Notes under the pieces: generated by a model
The model's database searches: none
What the model was told of the DNA's origin: nothing
What the model saw: only the letters and a program-made list of their open reading frames with translations
Position numbers and translations under genes: made by a program
Origin: Flammula alnicola
Lineage: Eukaryota; Basidiomycota; Agaricomycetes; Agaricales; Strophariaceae
DNA: 32,529 bases
Assembly (NCBI GenBank): GCA_015499995.1
Contig: JADNRV010000460.1
Location: 1 to 32,529 of the forward strand
Direction of reading: 5' to 3'
Part shown: positions 20,485 to 31,613 of the stretch, in pieces
How positions within the stretch are numbered: the stretch's first letter is position 1
Layout of the letters: the number at the start of each line of letters is the position of its first letter

Positions 20485-23233
20485 TTATAATCCAATCGAG
20501 CCTTGATCCTTGTTTCCACCTTTGTAACAAGGAGGAAGCAGATCAGGTGCCTGTCGCACACCGCGCTCACTAAAGTTGTAGACTTCAGAAACAGAGATAA
20601 AGCAACAGGCAGTTATTGACTTACATTTCATCGACGGCCACAAGCAGGTCGTAGTTAATAACTTGAGAAACAACGGAATCCTTTTGGTAGTCAGGATGGG
20701 ACAAAACAAAGTTTCGGATCCATGTTGCAGGGGTCACAAGTCTCCCTGGGCGAAACGATCAATAAACAAGATGCTCTTTCAGGATGGAATACTGACCATC
20801 CGAACGGCGCCTGATAAGGTCGAGATATTCCCGTATCTTTTGCATGTCCTGACACCCAATCTCCAAGGTATCAAGATACGCATCTACAAGGGGTAACAAT
20901 CCTGGGAAATCAACTCCCTGCAGGAAGAAAATATTGAGCATCCGTTGATTATGGAGTTCGGGTCCTACCTTTCCATTCATGATTTCATTCATGGTCATTT
21001 CTTCGTACTCATCTTCCACAGGGCTGCGATTCGCTAAGCCATCCTCAGGCAAAGGTAGTGGCGGGAAACAATTTCTCAATTTCTTGTCCTTTTTCCTTGG
21101 CGAACCATCGAGTGGTGTGCTAGCGCCGGACGAAGATGCAGCACTCGATGCGCTGCTCCGAGTTGCATATACATCCTTCCTAAAGAAGAATTTATTTGAT
21201 GCAGATGCACCTCGCCTTTGGGCTCTTGCCATGTTTTGGTCGACCTGTGCGACGCAAATTTAGATTCTATTAACACGCTCGCAAAGTAGCCTTGCATAAC
21301 TTACTTTAGATATAGGGACATAGAAGTTCAGATTGAAACTAAGAATCGCCCGCGACAACAGGACAACAAAGACCGCAAATGCTGCATTCTCGAAATCTGT
21401 CATTTGCACTTCCATGGTTCGGAATTCCACTCTCCAGCCGATGGGGGAATTCGGTGGGGGTGGCTTGAATCGGAGCGTTTGCCAGTTGGTCGACTGTATG
21501 TTCTGTCAAAAGCAATATTTATTCAGTCACACAGACCAGATACGACGAACGAACATACCTCGAAATGATCGCTACTAGAAGTATCATCTTGATCAATTGT
21601 CTCAGAGAAAACGACCAAAGGGTCGCGAATAAAAAGATGAGACATGTGCTTCGATAACAAGTCATCAAGTCCTAAGACCAACCGTTCTGAATTCAAAAAC
21701 AAAATACAGAGGAAGGTGCGTTCAGACAACGCACCATGTTCCCGCAAGCGATCGTAGATATCTTGATCATACGGAAGGGGGTTGTCATTATATTCTGGGC
21801 GATTAATCCAGTCATTGGAAATGTAAAGATCGACGCTGTCGTAGCGGGATTTCGGAATTATGAATCGATCCTCATTCAGTGGCTTGTACGCGAGTGTGAA
21901 TAAATTTGCATGGAGGCAAGTCAGCGAGACTCACCACGAGACCACGTTCTTCCTTGGTACGGTCGTCGACACTTCCTGCAATCACATTCCAACGACAATC
22001 GACATCAGCGAGATACCCGCGCCAAATAGGGCTTGCAGCTGTTAGCGCCAACTACGTTCCGATCGTGAGTTGAATAGGACATTGAAGAACTGCGATCAAC
22101 GTGACTTACGAGAATCGGTCCTATGGGTATCAATCCATCATACAGCCGCCTTGCGTCGGCAACGTTGCAGGCCTGGAAAGTCAATTGAAGGCAGCAACAC
22201 CCCATGCCGAAACCCATGGCATCTAGGTAAATGTGATCTGGTAAAGCTGCTCCAAGCTTTGCCTCTGCATATATTGTCAGAATAGGGTGCCACGGAAATA
22301 GGTTATCTTAAAACTGACCAGCGTCTTCCGCGTATAATGTGCGATCCCATGGTATAGTGGGATCGATGAAGGGGCGCGGGGTCTTCTCGTCCATGAAAAT
22401 CGGCAGATTGATGGCGACCTTCGAGCCCCTTCTTCGCCTAATGTTGGCCGTAAGAGTTCTGTCGATGGCAAATGAGTACAGCAAACGGAATTCCGGGGCG
22501 TTTCACTGACGGGAATCGTGCATGTGGATTGGTGATTTCTTCAGGTAAAAATAAACTATGGCTCGAAATAGCATCAGACGGGTCGAAATATGGCTCAGTA
22601 AACTGGCCCGGAACACCCAATCGTGGAAATGAAGTAAATGTAATCGGTATCTCGTTGGGTTTCAGGTGCTTGCGTGCGAGGTTTCGTCTAATTTACGGTT
22701 AGCTCGTTGGCTAACCATAGGAACGGGGATACGGAATTTACCTGTACCGCATGTCGTTCTCTACTGACAAGAGGTCGGCAATCGAGCCAGTATATGGAGA
22801 ACCTGGAGTAGATTCTAGCATGTAGCGTCCGTACTCTGGGTGGAAATTGGGTACGGAGATGCTGAGGAGTGATGATTAAAGTTTCTGGCGGAGAAACCAG
22901 AAAACATACTTGTCTGGACTTTCAGCAGAGATGTCACAGACGATAGCATTAAGCTTCGCTAGGATCTCTGTTTGCCTCAAAGACAACTTTGCATTCTTGT
23001 CCTGATCATCGAAGGAGATGACCATATATTCAACCTGAAGGTGATGTCAACTCTGACACACCCAAATTCAGACGGAAGCGAACCTCATCACCCCAGAGCA
23101 GTTCATCGCCGTGTCTGTCCTTCAGTCGGTCCCAAATATGCAAGAATTGCGTGATTCCATGGGTCCTGACATGGTCCGCGTACTTTTTTGCTTCGTCCCA
23201 AGCCAGCGGCGTTCCGAGGTATAAGAGCCCCAT
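20485..23233 (-). CDS. GSH1: Glutamate-cysteine ligase (gamma-glutamylcysteine synthetase)
   Basis: Thirteen exons, 703 residues. Exons (complement): 23084-23233, 22910-23034, 22742-22861, 22511-22687, 22319-22458, 22110-22264, 21935-22051, 21735-21882, 21559-21686, 21305-21502, 20797-21244, 20625-20745, 20485-20569. Phases agree at every junction. The enzyme makes gamma-glutamylcysteine from Glu, Cys and ATP, the rate-limiting step of glutathione synthesis in the cytosol. Family marks in order: [20 protein letters not shown] at the N-terminus, [109 protein letters not shown] (about residue 425), [10 protein letters not shown], and the C-terminal [13 protein letters not shown]. Length is near that of other fungal enzymes. 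The last acceptor was chosen at CAACTTTAG because the earlier GAAG site gives a stop. Promoter lies in 23234-23793. Confidence 0.95.
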
Positions 23234-23793
23234 CGTTCAGCGAGATTGAATGAGCTTTTTATCTTGATAAGAAGTGAGGGTTTATGGGGCTTCCAGATCG
23301 AACCGGGGTAAGGAAAGTCACGGTATTATGTTCGTGGACAAGGGGAGACTTGGAGAGACGTAAAAACCGTCTTTGTAAGAAATCCTCGGATTGCGAAATC
23401 GCTGAGAGATTGCTAATACTTAGAACAAATCTAAATTTTGCCGATACGGGATGCGGACCCAAATCGATCCGGGCCGACTGATCCTTGAATTGCAAGTGCC
23501 AGCATTGCAGCTGAGCGCTGAGCGCACCCAGGCTAGAGAATAGTGCATTTGTGCACGGAGTTGACTTGAGCGCGATCAATGAGCAATCCAACACTGAAAT
23601 CACGACATTACATTAATTATCTTGATTAGCAGGCTTTATTCACATCTAATCTAGATCTTACAAGGCACGTTACTGTTTTTGGCATCCTGCCAGTCTACGC
23701 GTGCATTAAATACGCCACCCAACGTTATACATACAGTGCACACAGTAAGCTACAGCCAACTATAAATTGGTCATAGGACTACCACAATGCCAT
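23234..23793. other. Gap between the GSH1 start and the ATG6 stop
   Basis: About 560 bp on which both neighbours are transcribed leftwards, so it carries the 3' UTR of ATG6 and the promoter of GSH1. It is AT-rich around 23600-23760. I saw no clear AP-1 or other factor site that I would defend. Confidence 0.4.
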
Positions 23794-25516
23794 TTAGCCA
23801 TTGGCCCCGTTGGTCGCCCACTTGAGACAGATTTTGAGCGCCAGGAGGACATGGCGAAGGGAACGCGTCCAAGCTTCTTCTTGATTGAATTGGAGTTTGA
23901 CAGAGACATCACCAATCTTGTCTTTCGAGATCCTGACAGCGCAGTGAGCTGAACCTGCCATAAATACAATTTTAGAGACATACTGATGAGGAAAGTCAAC
24001 ACCAGCATCCTGCAATTTGATATGGTCCATAAGATGCTTGAGGCAATCGAGGAAAGCCACCATGGCAATGTCGAAACGGCGATTGTGCAGCAACCGTCCA
24101 AAATGCAAATCACCTGATCCATATAACTCGTAATTGGCTTTGTCGCCGGTAGTCCTTTCGATTCTGGAAAATGAACCCATCGGGACAAGTCGATAACTGT
24201 AGACCATGTAAACGATCAGGTTTTCGTGGCACAGAACAACATACTTCTCGAACGTGTAATCAAGCTTTCTCGCAATTGTGTACAGAAGAAGGAGAGTTTG
24301 ACCCCAGGCTGCGTTAATCTCGGCCCACTCGACCTGAAAAATAAGGTATGAGATGATTCGAATGACATGAAGAGGCTACGTACAGGAACTCCAGGAACGC
24401 GACCTAGACGAAGACCGTTGATCGTGCCAAACACGCCATCATGACCAATACAAAAAGCGTCGTTGTAAACATTTGTCCTTTCAAGTTTCTCCAATGTAAC
24501 CAACCCAGCCGAATATGCTGCTCGCAGAGTTGCTAATTGTGCAGCTTGTTGTTCTGCTGCCAAGATGTGATCATTGTATGACCGCCAAAACCTGCGTGGA
24601 ATTGAGTCTGAGAAAAGAAAGGGAAGACAATACTCACTCAGCTTCCTCCAGTTCCAAGGCTCTTTCATTAATTTCCAGCTGGTGCAACTCAAAGTCTAAC
24701 TGTTCTCGCTCCCGTTCAGCCTCCTTGAGTTGTTCAATAGCAAGCACCTCTTCTTGCTTTAACTTCTCTATCTTTTTCTCAGCTTCCTCTTGCGATAGCC
24801 CTTGTGATTCTCGCTCTCTCTCTTTCCTCACCTCCTTCTCGAAGGCAATGTAACCGTCTCGCTCTTTCTTTGTTTCGTCGAGTTGCTTTTGCAAGTTAGT
24901 TAATAGAATTTGAGTGCATTCCGCACAGAGAGGATGGTCGATTTCGGTGCGAGTAGACAGAAGGTTGAACAAGCGAGCAGTTGAGCGGAGGTGGTGAGAT
25001 AAAGGCGATGGGTTTGCGTGATCTTGCTCCAGCGTCCTGGTTGTCTGTTGGTCGACAGCATTCTCTTGTGTCTGATTCGCACGAGACTTGGTCGCACCCT
25101 TTTTGCCCGCGTCGGGGATGGAATGTTTCGAATTACACTGTCCTGCAAGAGCACGAACGATTCATTTGGAAGCGGCACCCCTCGCTGTGCTTGTTTGCTC
25201 TGAGCACGGGGCGATAACGGCGACCCAGCGGCTTTGGTTGACAGGTTAGAATTACTGGAGCGTTGCCATGCGGCCTTCGACGTTGAAGGTGATTCAGCTG
25301 AAGATCGGTCCGATGGTTTGGACCCGCTAACTGGAGCAGGGGATGAACTAGAAGGGAGAGTGGCCACAATCATGTCATACGCAGAAGGGGCGAGGTCGAC
25401 GAGTGAGGCATCTATCTGACCAGGATTTATCAAAGCAAACCGAAAATATAACATAGATAATGGTTATATACCTGAAGGGGTTCCTTACATTGCTGGCATA
25501 CGGACCCGAAGCTCAT
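23794..25516 (-). CDS. ATG6: Beclin 1 / Atg6 / Vps30 autophagy protein
   Basis: Model: complement(join(23794..24196,24245..24333,24384..24591,24638..25044,25098..25415,25472..25516)), 489 residues, normal for the family. It is a core subunit of class III PI3-kinase (Vps34) complexes in autophagy and endosomal sorting. Features in order: a CxxC at C7/C10; a Ser/Pro-rich region; the conserved [16 protein letters not shown] segment (~100-115); a second CxxC in [11 protein letters not shown]; a strong charged coiled coil (~140-255); then the C-terminal ECD/BARA domain with [71 protein letters not shown] and [20 protein letters not shown]. The intron at 25045-25097 (53 nt) was inferred because the frame shifts between IPSPTRAKR and TTRTLEQDH; it has good GT-AG ends. 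In Beclin 1 the two CxxC pairs are reported to bind zinc; that is family knowledge, not visible here. Confidence 0.95.
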
Positions 25517-26141
25517 GATGAGGCGAGCTTGATGGTGAAAGCAAGAGATGCTTGTTTATAGATGCTTGGATTGCAATGTGCATGTCTAATTTTGGTTCGA
25601 GCATCTTGTGCAACATCTATCATGACCCTCAATACCTTGGCTATTCTCATGGATGTTAAGCATCCTTATATTTCTGAATGTGACTTTTCGAAGACCTTTA
25701 ATGGTTGGTCCCATCACCACACTTGTAATTGAGAGAATTCTCTGACAAAATGACACTCGGTTTCTTCTACTATCTAGAACGCGAAATAACTCGCTGGCAT
25801 GCCATTGCCATTTGGAATGGCTAAAAGGCAGACCTAAAACACTGTTCAAAGATCTATTCTCCTGTGGGTCTTTCCCCTCCCGATCCAGGGGGGTCCGCAA
25901 GCAAGAACATGTGTTCGGTTGGTGTCTTTAATGAGTTGAAGCTGATGGCCTTGATAGCACAAACCTACTCTGCATGTCTCACACGCGTTCAGTGGAATAC
26001 TTATACTACGGATTTCTTTCACTGCTTCTCGACGTCTATCTCGCTCTCTCAGTCGACCCAGCTTCCAGAGCTTACCATTTACACCCGTAAGGCGCCATCG
26101 CCGCTCCCGATGAAAGTCTAAATCTAATCTTTCATTTATAG
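25517..26141. promoter_or_regulatory. Shared upstream region of divergent ATG6 and caspase-like genes, with a 5' UTR intron
   Basis: 625 bp separate the two start codons. At 26087-26141 a 55-nt segment has GTAAGG at one end, a CTAAT branch-like site and TTTATAG at the other, and its acceptor abuts the ATG of the caspase-like gene, so that transcript probably has an intron just before the start codon. No defined operator is claimed. Confidence 0.5.
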
Positions 26142-28091
26142 ATGTCGACCCGGATTTTTGCTCTCATCATTGGAATTGATAGTTACAAGTCAGGAGGTAT
26201 CTGGAACTTGCATTCTTGTGTCGAAGATGCCAAAAAAGTGAAGCGTTGGTTGATGGATGGGCTAAATGTTCCTAGGGACCAGATATGCCTACTGCTGGAT
26301 AGTCACGCCACTAAACAGAAGATCGAGGATTCATTCATGGAGCACCTCACCAATAATCCTTCCATCGAAACAGGCGACGCGATCCTAATATACTTTGCTG
26401 GCCATGGAAGCTGCCTGCCAGCTCCTTCAGGTTGGTATCCAAGTCAGAGCGAATCCAAGACGGAGACCGTCGAAGTCCTTTGTCCTTATGATCACGATAC
26501 CAAGGCTTCTCAAGGACGGATTGCTGGCATTTCCGATCGTTCTTTGCAAGCCTTAATCCATGACCTCACCTCTTCTAAAGGCAACAATATCACCCTCCTT
26601 CTCGATTGTTGTTTTTCTCCCCTCCAAACTCCTCCCAATATTCGAGATCGCTCCATCACTCGCTGGACCATGACGACCAAAGCGGTTCCTGATGACCTAT
26701 ACTGCGGCCTTTGGTCTACCGCTCGTGGAAAGCCGCGGATATCCAAACTCGGTTTTTTCCAACCAGAAGCATCACACATTGTACTGGCGGCCTGCTCTCC
26801 AGGAGAGAAAGCTATCGAAGGCAAAGAAGGCGGTCGATTTACTACCAGTCTACTTCAAGCGGCATCGGTACTTCCCTTACATCGTACCTCCTACACGCAA
26901 TTCATAAACCACCTTCGCCAAGCAACTGGGGACTCTCAGGGATTTGTATGTCTTGGAAAACATAAAGATAGGGTCCTATTCGACGATGTGCCATTTCCTC
27001 CCGATAACCGCTTTTCACTCGCCAGCCTTGACGAGGAAACAAGATTGATGAAAGTCGGCGTTGGCGCTATACATGGCATCGTGGCAGGAAGCGAGTTTTC
27101 CTTACATCTCCACAATCACCGCTGTTCTCACAACCCATCTATTGCATCGCTTGTCGTCTCCGATGTTCACCCGTCCTGGTGTTTTGCACGCGTCAAATCG
27201 CAGGCTTCCGCTTTACCAAAATCATGTTGGGCGAAAATCACCAGGTGGAATAATCGTCGCCCCTTCCATGTCTATCTTAAATCGACATTTAACTCGTTCA
27301 TTCGGATGTGGAAACTGAGAAAAACCCTTCCCAGCAAACCCGATACTATTTCTCCCAAAAATGGACTCAACGTCTTGAGAGTCAAGCGACCTGATCTCGC
27401 CGATATCTCCCTTACTCTTGGCACAGAGAACGTCGTCATTATCCAGCACAACCCTATACTCATTGGGGCAAGCAACCGCCTTGAGATCGAAAAGAGGAGC
27501 GGAAACGAAGTAATTGACGACGCAGCACGATTCAACCTGCATCTTCTTCGCAAGAATATCGACAATCCTCTTCGAAATTTGGTTGATATGGAGCTACATC
27601 GACTGGATCCTCATTCTTGGTCGAAAATTAGCCCTAATTATTTACGTGACGAAACGGCTACGGTTCCGTACGAAAGGGGCGCCATTTACCAGGTCACGCT
27701 CCATAACAAATCCAAGATCGATATATGGCCATATATTGCGTATATGGACCCCAGTCGCTACAGCATCACAATGCTTTATTCTTCTAACTCGTCCAACAAG
27801 GCCCCCCTTCGCAGTGAAGACTCCCTTGAAATTGGTTCAGGGCGACCAGGTTCTGAAGCTTTAACATTTTCTCTTGATGATCACAACCATTTCGACTGTG
27901 GATACCTAAAGATCTTTCTGTCTTCGGCGCCTGTCTCAATGAAGGTCTTGGAACAAGACCCTTTGCCTCACTGGACGCACGACATTGCGTTCCAAGGAGA
28001 TCTTCCAGCCGAGTCGAAACCAAGTATACCCGTCTGGGATACAATCCTTGCAACGCTAATATTTATTAGGCATCCCGACGGAAACCCGTGA
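26142..28091 (+). CDS. Caspase-fold (peptidase C14) protein, intronless
   Basis: A single uninterrupted 649-codon frame. The N-terminal ~250 residues are a caspase/metacaspase-type domain: FALIIGIDSYKSGGIWNL, CVEDAKKVKRWLMDGLNVP, GDAILIYFAGHGS with the catalytic His at residue 88, and NNITLLLDCCFSP with the catalytic Cys at 157 (second of the pair). AACSPGEKAIEGKEGGRFT later in the domain is where these proteins carry the small-subunit strand. The remaining ~400 residues are a C-terminal region of the kind seen in basidiomycete caspase-domain proteins, with a YQVTLHNKSKIDIWPYIAYM strand region of unknown function. Metacaspases cleave after Arg/Lys and act in stress or death responses; this protein's specificity is not known. 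It has no intron in its coding sequence, although every other complete gene in the window has between 1 and 21. Confidence 0.9.
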   Translation: MSTRIFALIIGIDSYKSGGIWNLHSCVEDAKKVKRWLMDGLNVPRDQICLLLDSHATKQKIEDSFMEHLTNNPSIETGDAILIYFAGHGSCLPAPSGWYPSQSESKTETVEVLCPYDHDTKASQGRIAGISDRSLQALIHDLTSSKGNNITLLLDCCFSPLQTPPNIRDRSITRWTMTTKAVPDDLYCGLWSTARGKPRISKLGFFQPEASHIVLAACSPGEKAIEGKEGGRFTTSLLQAASVLPLHRTSYTQFINHLRQATGDSQGFVCLGKHKDRVLFDDVPFPPDNRFSLASLDEETRLMKVGVGAIHGIVAGSEFSLHLHNHRCSHNPSIASLVVSDVHPSWCFARVKSQASALPKSCWAKITRWNNRRPFHVYLKSTFNSFIRMWKLRKTLPSKPDTISPKNGLNVLRVKRPDLADISLTLGTENVVIIQHNPILIGASNRLEIEKRSGNEVIDDAARFNLHLLRKNIDNPLRNLVDMELHRLDPHSWSKISPNYLRDETATVPYERGAIYQVTLHNKSKIDIWPYIAYMDPSRYSITMLYSSNSSNKAPLRSEDSLEIGSGRPGSEALTFSLDDHNHFDCGYLKIFLSSAPVSMKVLEQDPLPHWTHDIAFQGDLPAESKPSIPVWDTILATLIFIRHPDGNP

Positions 28092-28651
28092 TGGTTATTT
28101 CGATGCAGTACTGCTCTCTCACAAGCTCTCACAAGCTGGCATGCGATTGAAATCGATCAAACACAGGATTAAATCCTCATTCATATTACAATCTCTTTAT
28201 CTTAGGCTACTCTGATTTTCGCCGTTATTTATTCTATATTAATATTGCTTTGCAGTAGGTATAGCGTTGTAAATATATGTACCCTGACTTCTGCCACCTC
28301 AAACTGATAAAGTGTCAGTGAAGGTCAGTGATTCAATCTGATTGTCTTCCAAGGCGTGACACCTACACGCGATTTCGTCACATCATGCGAAGTGTGTTTG
28401 TCACGCGTTCGACATTGATCAGCTCGTAGTCAAAACCACGACTCGGAACTCGTCACGAACGTACCCCTCCATAGAAGGTTTCTACTTGCATCTGACCCAA
28501 ATTGACCTTCTCGCCGCTCTCGCATTATAGGGCTATATCACACAACCTCTTGTATGTCAGGGTGATCATTCAAAGGGTCCACAATTTAAGTTGGTTGATA
28601 TCTGCATCTGGAGAATATACTGGCATCTCCCCCACGCCATTCTGCAATATC
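28092..28651. other. Gap between the caspase-like gene and POLK
   Basis: About 560 bp holding the 3' UTR of the caspase-like gene (AT-rich around 28185-28270) and the promoter of POLK. A short direct repeat (ctctcacaag twice, near 28115-28136) follows the caspase stop. No gene is supported; the plus open frame from 28502 is just an upstream extension of POLK. Confidence 0.4.
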
Positions 28652-31489
28652 ATGGACTCGATTCCAGTTAAAGATGCACCGAAGCGTTCCCAAGAGACCG
28701 AAAGCTTGGTCAGAAGGCTTGCAGGCCCATCTTCCGGCAAAGCTGGGTTCGTCAAGACGTCTATGAAACTCCTGCTTCAAGATTTCTAATACTCGATACA
28801 GACTTGCCAAGGATCAGACAGAAATCAATCGTATCATCACGGATGCTTCAAAGGGCTCGAAATTCTATGAAGTACGGTGTCTCAAGCGAATTTCGTTTGA
28901 GCGATGCGACTAATGTTTGACAGAATGAGAAAAAGAAGGATAGAGAATTGACCGCACGCATAGAGAAGATATTGAAACAAAGGGATGAAGTTATAATGGG
29001 CGTAGATATTTGTAAGCACTCTGCTTGTTTGAACGTTTCTGTGCCTCGATTCATTCTCGTAAATTTACATCTCATAGCCAAAGTGGAAGCTGCGGTGGAT
29101 CAGCTGGTAGGTGGTCATCGCGAAACTTTAATTATTTTCACTTAACCAATTTTCAATAGATAGTTCAACTTGAGGAACAAAGAGACTTGACCCAAATTAT
29201 TGTCCACGTTGACATGGATGCATTCTATGCGGTGTGTCAGAAGGTCTTGACAAAGCTAACCTAATGATTTGACAAATGAATATCGTAGAACGTGGAGCTA
29301 CTGGATAATCCCAATCTCGCTGGAAAGCCTTTTGCTGTGGTGCGAGTCCCTACTCAACCTCGACTGACTTACTAATCCTAGTTCTAGGTAGGGAAAGGTG
29401 TCCTGACAACTGCGTCATACGAGGCTAGAAAATATGGAGTTCGTTCCGGAATGGCAGGTATATTTGTGAGATTGATGTCGACGTTCATATAATAATATGA
29501 TCCTCAGGCTTTATTGCGAAGAAACTATGTCCAGAACTTATTCTTGTCAAGAACCGGTTCTGGAGGTACTCGGAAATGTCAAATAAAGTCATGGACATTT
29601 TCCACAGATACGATCCAGACATGAGCCCCGCTGGATGTGATGAAGGGTATCTCAAGTACGTGGCGAACCTTTTCCTTTGATCGTCCAGTCATTCAAGGCA
29701 AGCAGCATTACACCATATTGCGAAGAGCACTGTCTGACCGCTGAGGCATGCGTCAAGGAAATGCGAGATGTTGTCTTTCGGGAGACAAAGCTGACAGTCA
29801 GCGCCGGTATTGCGCCCAATAAGGTTAGTCAATTTTCAACTGTTAATGGAATGAGCCACTTATTAATTTTGTTTAGATGCTCGCAAAAGTAGGTTTCTTA
29901 AATTTACACGGATGTCCATGAATTTATTTGGTTGGTAATGTGCTTAGATTTGCTCTGATAAAGTCAGTTAGTCACTTCTTGATAGTTATGGATGTCAGTC
30001 CATTGATGCACAGGTCTAGAACAAACCTAACGGGCAATATCAGCTTGACTTCGATCCTGAATCAGTCAAGGCCTTCATGCGGGACCTTTCCATTCGCAAG
30101 ATTCCTGGAATAGGCCGCGTAAATGAAAGATTACTGGAAGCCATTGGTATCAAGGTAACTGAATAAGTTATCTGCGATGTAACAGTTCTAAATGACTCTG
30201 TCCATGTAGACATGCGGCGACGTTTATGCTCAGAGAGCGATCATTTCACTGATGGATAAACAATTTGGACTCGTGTTCCTATTGCGGACGTACTTGGGCA
30301 TCACGTCCAACGTTGTTCAAGCATACCGACGAGAGGAACGGAAGAGCATAGGCGCAGAACGGTCACTATTCAAATTCGTCCATCCTATGGACTCTTACTA
30401 ACACAGTCCACAGCACGTTCTCGCCATTAGACAGTCTAGAGAAGATTCTTGAAAAACTGGACGAGGTTGCCGCGGAGCTCGAGAAAGACATGGAGGAAAA
30501 TGGTTGGACAGGCCGGACCGTCACATTGAAGTATAAACTTGATACATACCAAGGTATACACTCACCTCAAATCCTACGCGTGGGAACCTCGTGTTGACTA
30601 CTCTGCAGTTTTCACCCGCGCCAAATCTATTGATCATTGGATTTCAAAGAAAGAAGAACTCTACGCCGTACGTTTTGGTTGCCCAATGCCTTGTATATGC
30701 ACGGCTCAGCCTATTAATATGGATCGTGCGTTATAGATTGGGAAAGAATTACTTCTTCCCGAATGTCCCTGAAGCTTAGACTAATTGGGCTGAGGGTAAC
30801 CAAACTAAAGGACCTCAGAGATACAGGCAGCTCTGCGAACGGAATCAAACGCGTAAGGCTTCACTTTCATGCTTAGACAAGGACCTATCTCATTTCTTGT
30901 AACCTCAGTTCTTCGAATCCTATAAAGATGATGGTTCTAGAAAGAAGGTCAAATTGGAAGGTGTACACGACTCCATGGAAGAAAACATGCCCGGCTTCCA
31001 CGAACATGATGAAGCTGACTGCAGATGGGAAGATGATGACCCCGACAATGACGAGATCATTGATATAACCGACCTCCACGAACAGATTATTGCTCAGGCA
31101 CCTGTTTCAGGACCACGTCGACCACCTCACTCCACCAATAACGCCCATGCGTCTTCAAGCAAATTGCAAACCCCTACGAGGCCACGAAGAAACAGCGAAG
31201 TTGTTCATTCACAACAAGACCAGAGTTCGAATCATCGAAACTACCTGCGAAGAAGCCTACTGAGATGCACCAGTGTCCAATCTGTGGAAAGACAATTCAG
31301 ACCGATAACCAGGGTCTTAATGCTCATGTTGACTTTTGCCTGAGCCGCGGGGCCATCATGGAAGCGCAAGTTGAGGCAAGCAAGGCGACCAAACAGGATC
31401 AGAAGACGTATACCGGATGGCCAAAATCGGAGTCAAGTAAGAAGCGGAAACGAAACTACTCACGACGTCTAAATCCAAACGGGGTGTAA
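28652..31489 (+). CDS. POLK: DNA polymerase kappa (Y-family), with two apparent frameshifts
   Basis: Model: join(28652..28746,28802..28871,28924..29011,29078..29106,29160..29231,29289..29339,29388..29457,29508..29655,29706..29823,29877..29888,29948..29962,30020..30154,30210..30361,30414..30553,30609..30667,30737..30852,30909..31489), about 650 residues with two bases restored. It is a translesion polymerase of the DinB/kappa branch. Marks: LVRRLAGPSSGKAG start; IIVHVDMDAFYANVELL with the first catalytic Asp; LTTASYEARKYGVRSGMAG; DEGYLNITPY with the catalytic Asp-Glu; SAGIAPNKMLAKICSDKNKP; RKIPGIGRVNERLLEAIG (helix-hairpin-helix); KSIGAERTF; VFTRAKS little-finger region; and a C-terminal UBZ-type zinc finger CPICGKTIQTDN...HVDFC at 31270-31340. 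One break is in 30761-30769, giving TGA at 30770-30772, and a second lies between 31142 and 31260. The zinc finger beyond both is intact. AATAAA at 31597-31602 is a likely poly(A) signal. Confidence 0.9.
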
Positions 31490-31613
31490 AACGAGGGAAA
31501 TGACTTCGAGGAGACTCTATCTAAATGGAATCTATTTGATACCTCTAAAACTGTAGCACAGACCGGGTTATTGTGTATTTCTAGGGGCCATAGCTTAATA
31601 AATGTCTGCCGTT
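31490..31613. terminator. Convergent 3' region of POLK and the RraA-family gene
   Basis: 124 bp between the two stop codons. AATAAA at 31597-31602 on the plus strand fits POLK and would place its transcript end close to or inside the RraA-family coding sequence, so the 3' ends probably overlap. Confidence 0.5.

Noticed and set aside
25040..25110. Frameshift in ATG6 between IPSPTRAKR and TTRTLEQDH
   Set aside because: A 53-nt GT-AG intron (25045-25097) explains the frame change with matching phase.
24981..25419. Plus-strand frames opposite the ATG6 N-terminal exons
   Set aside because: They are antisense shadows of a confidently identified gene.
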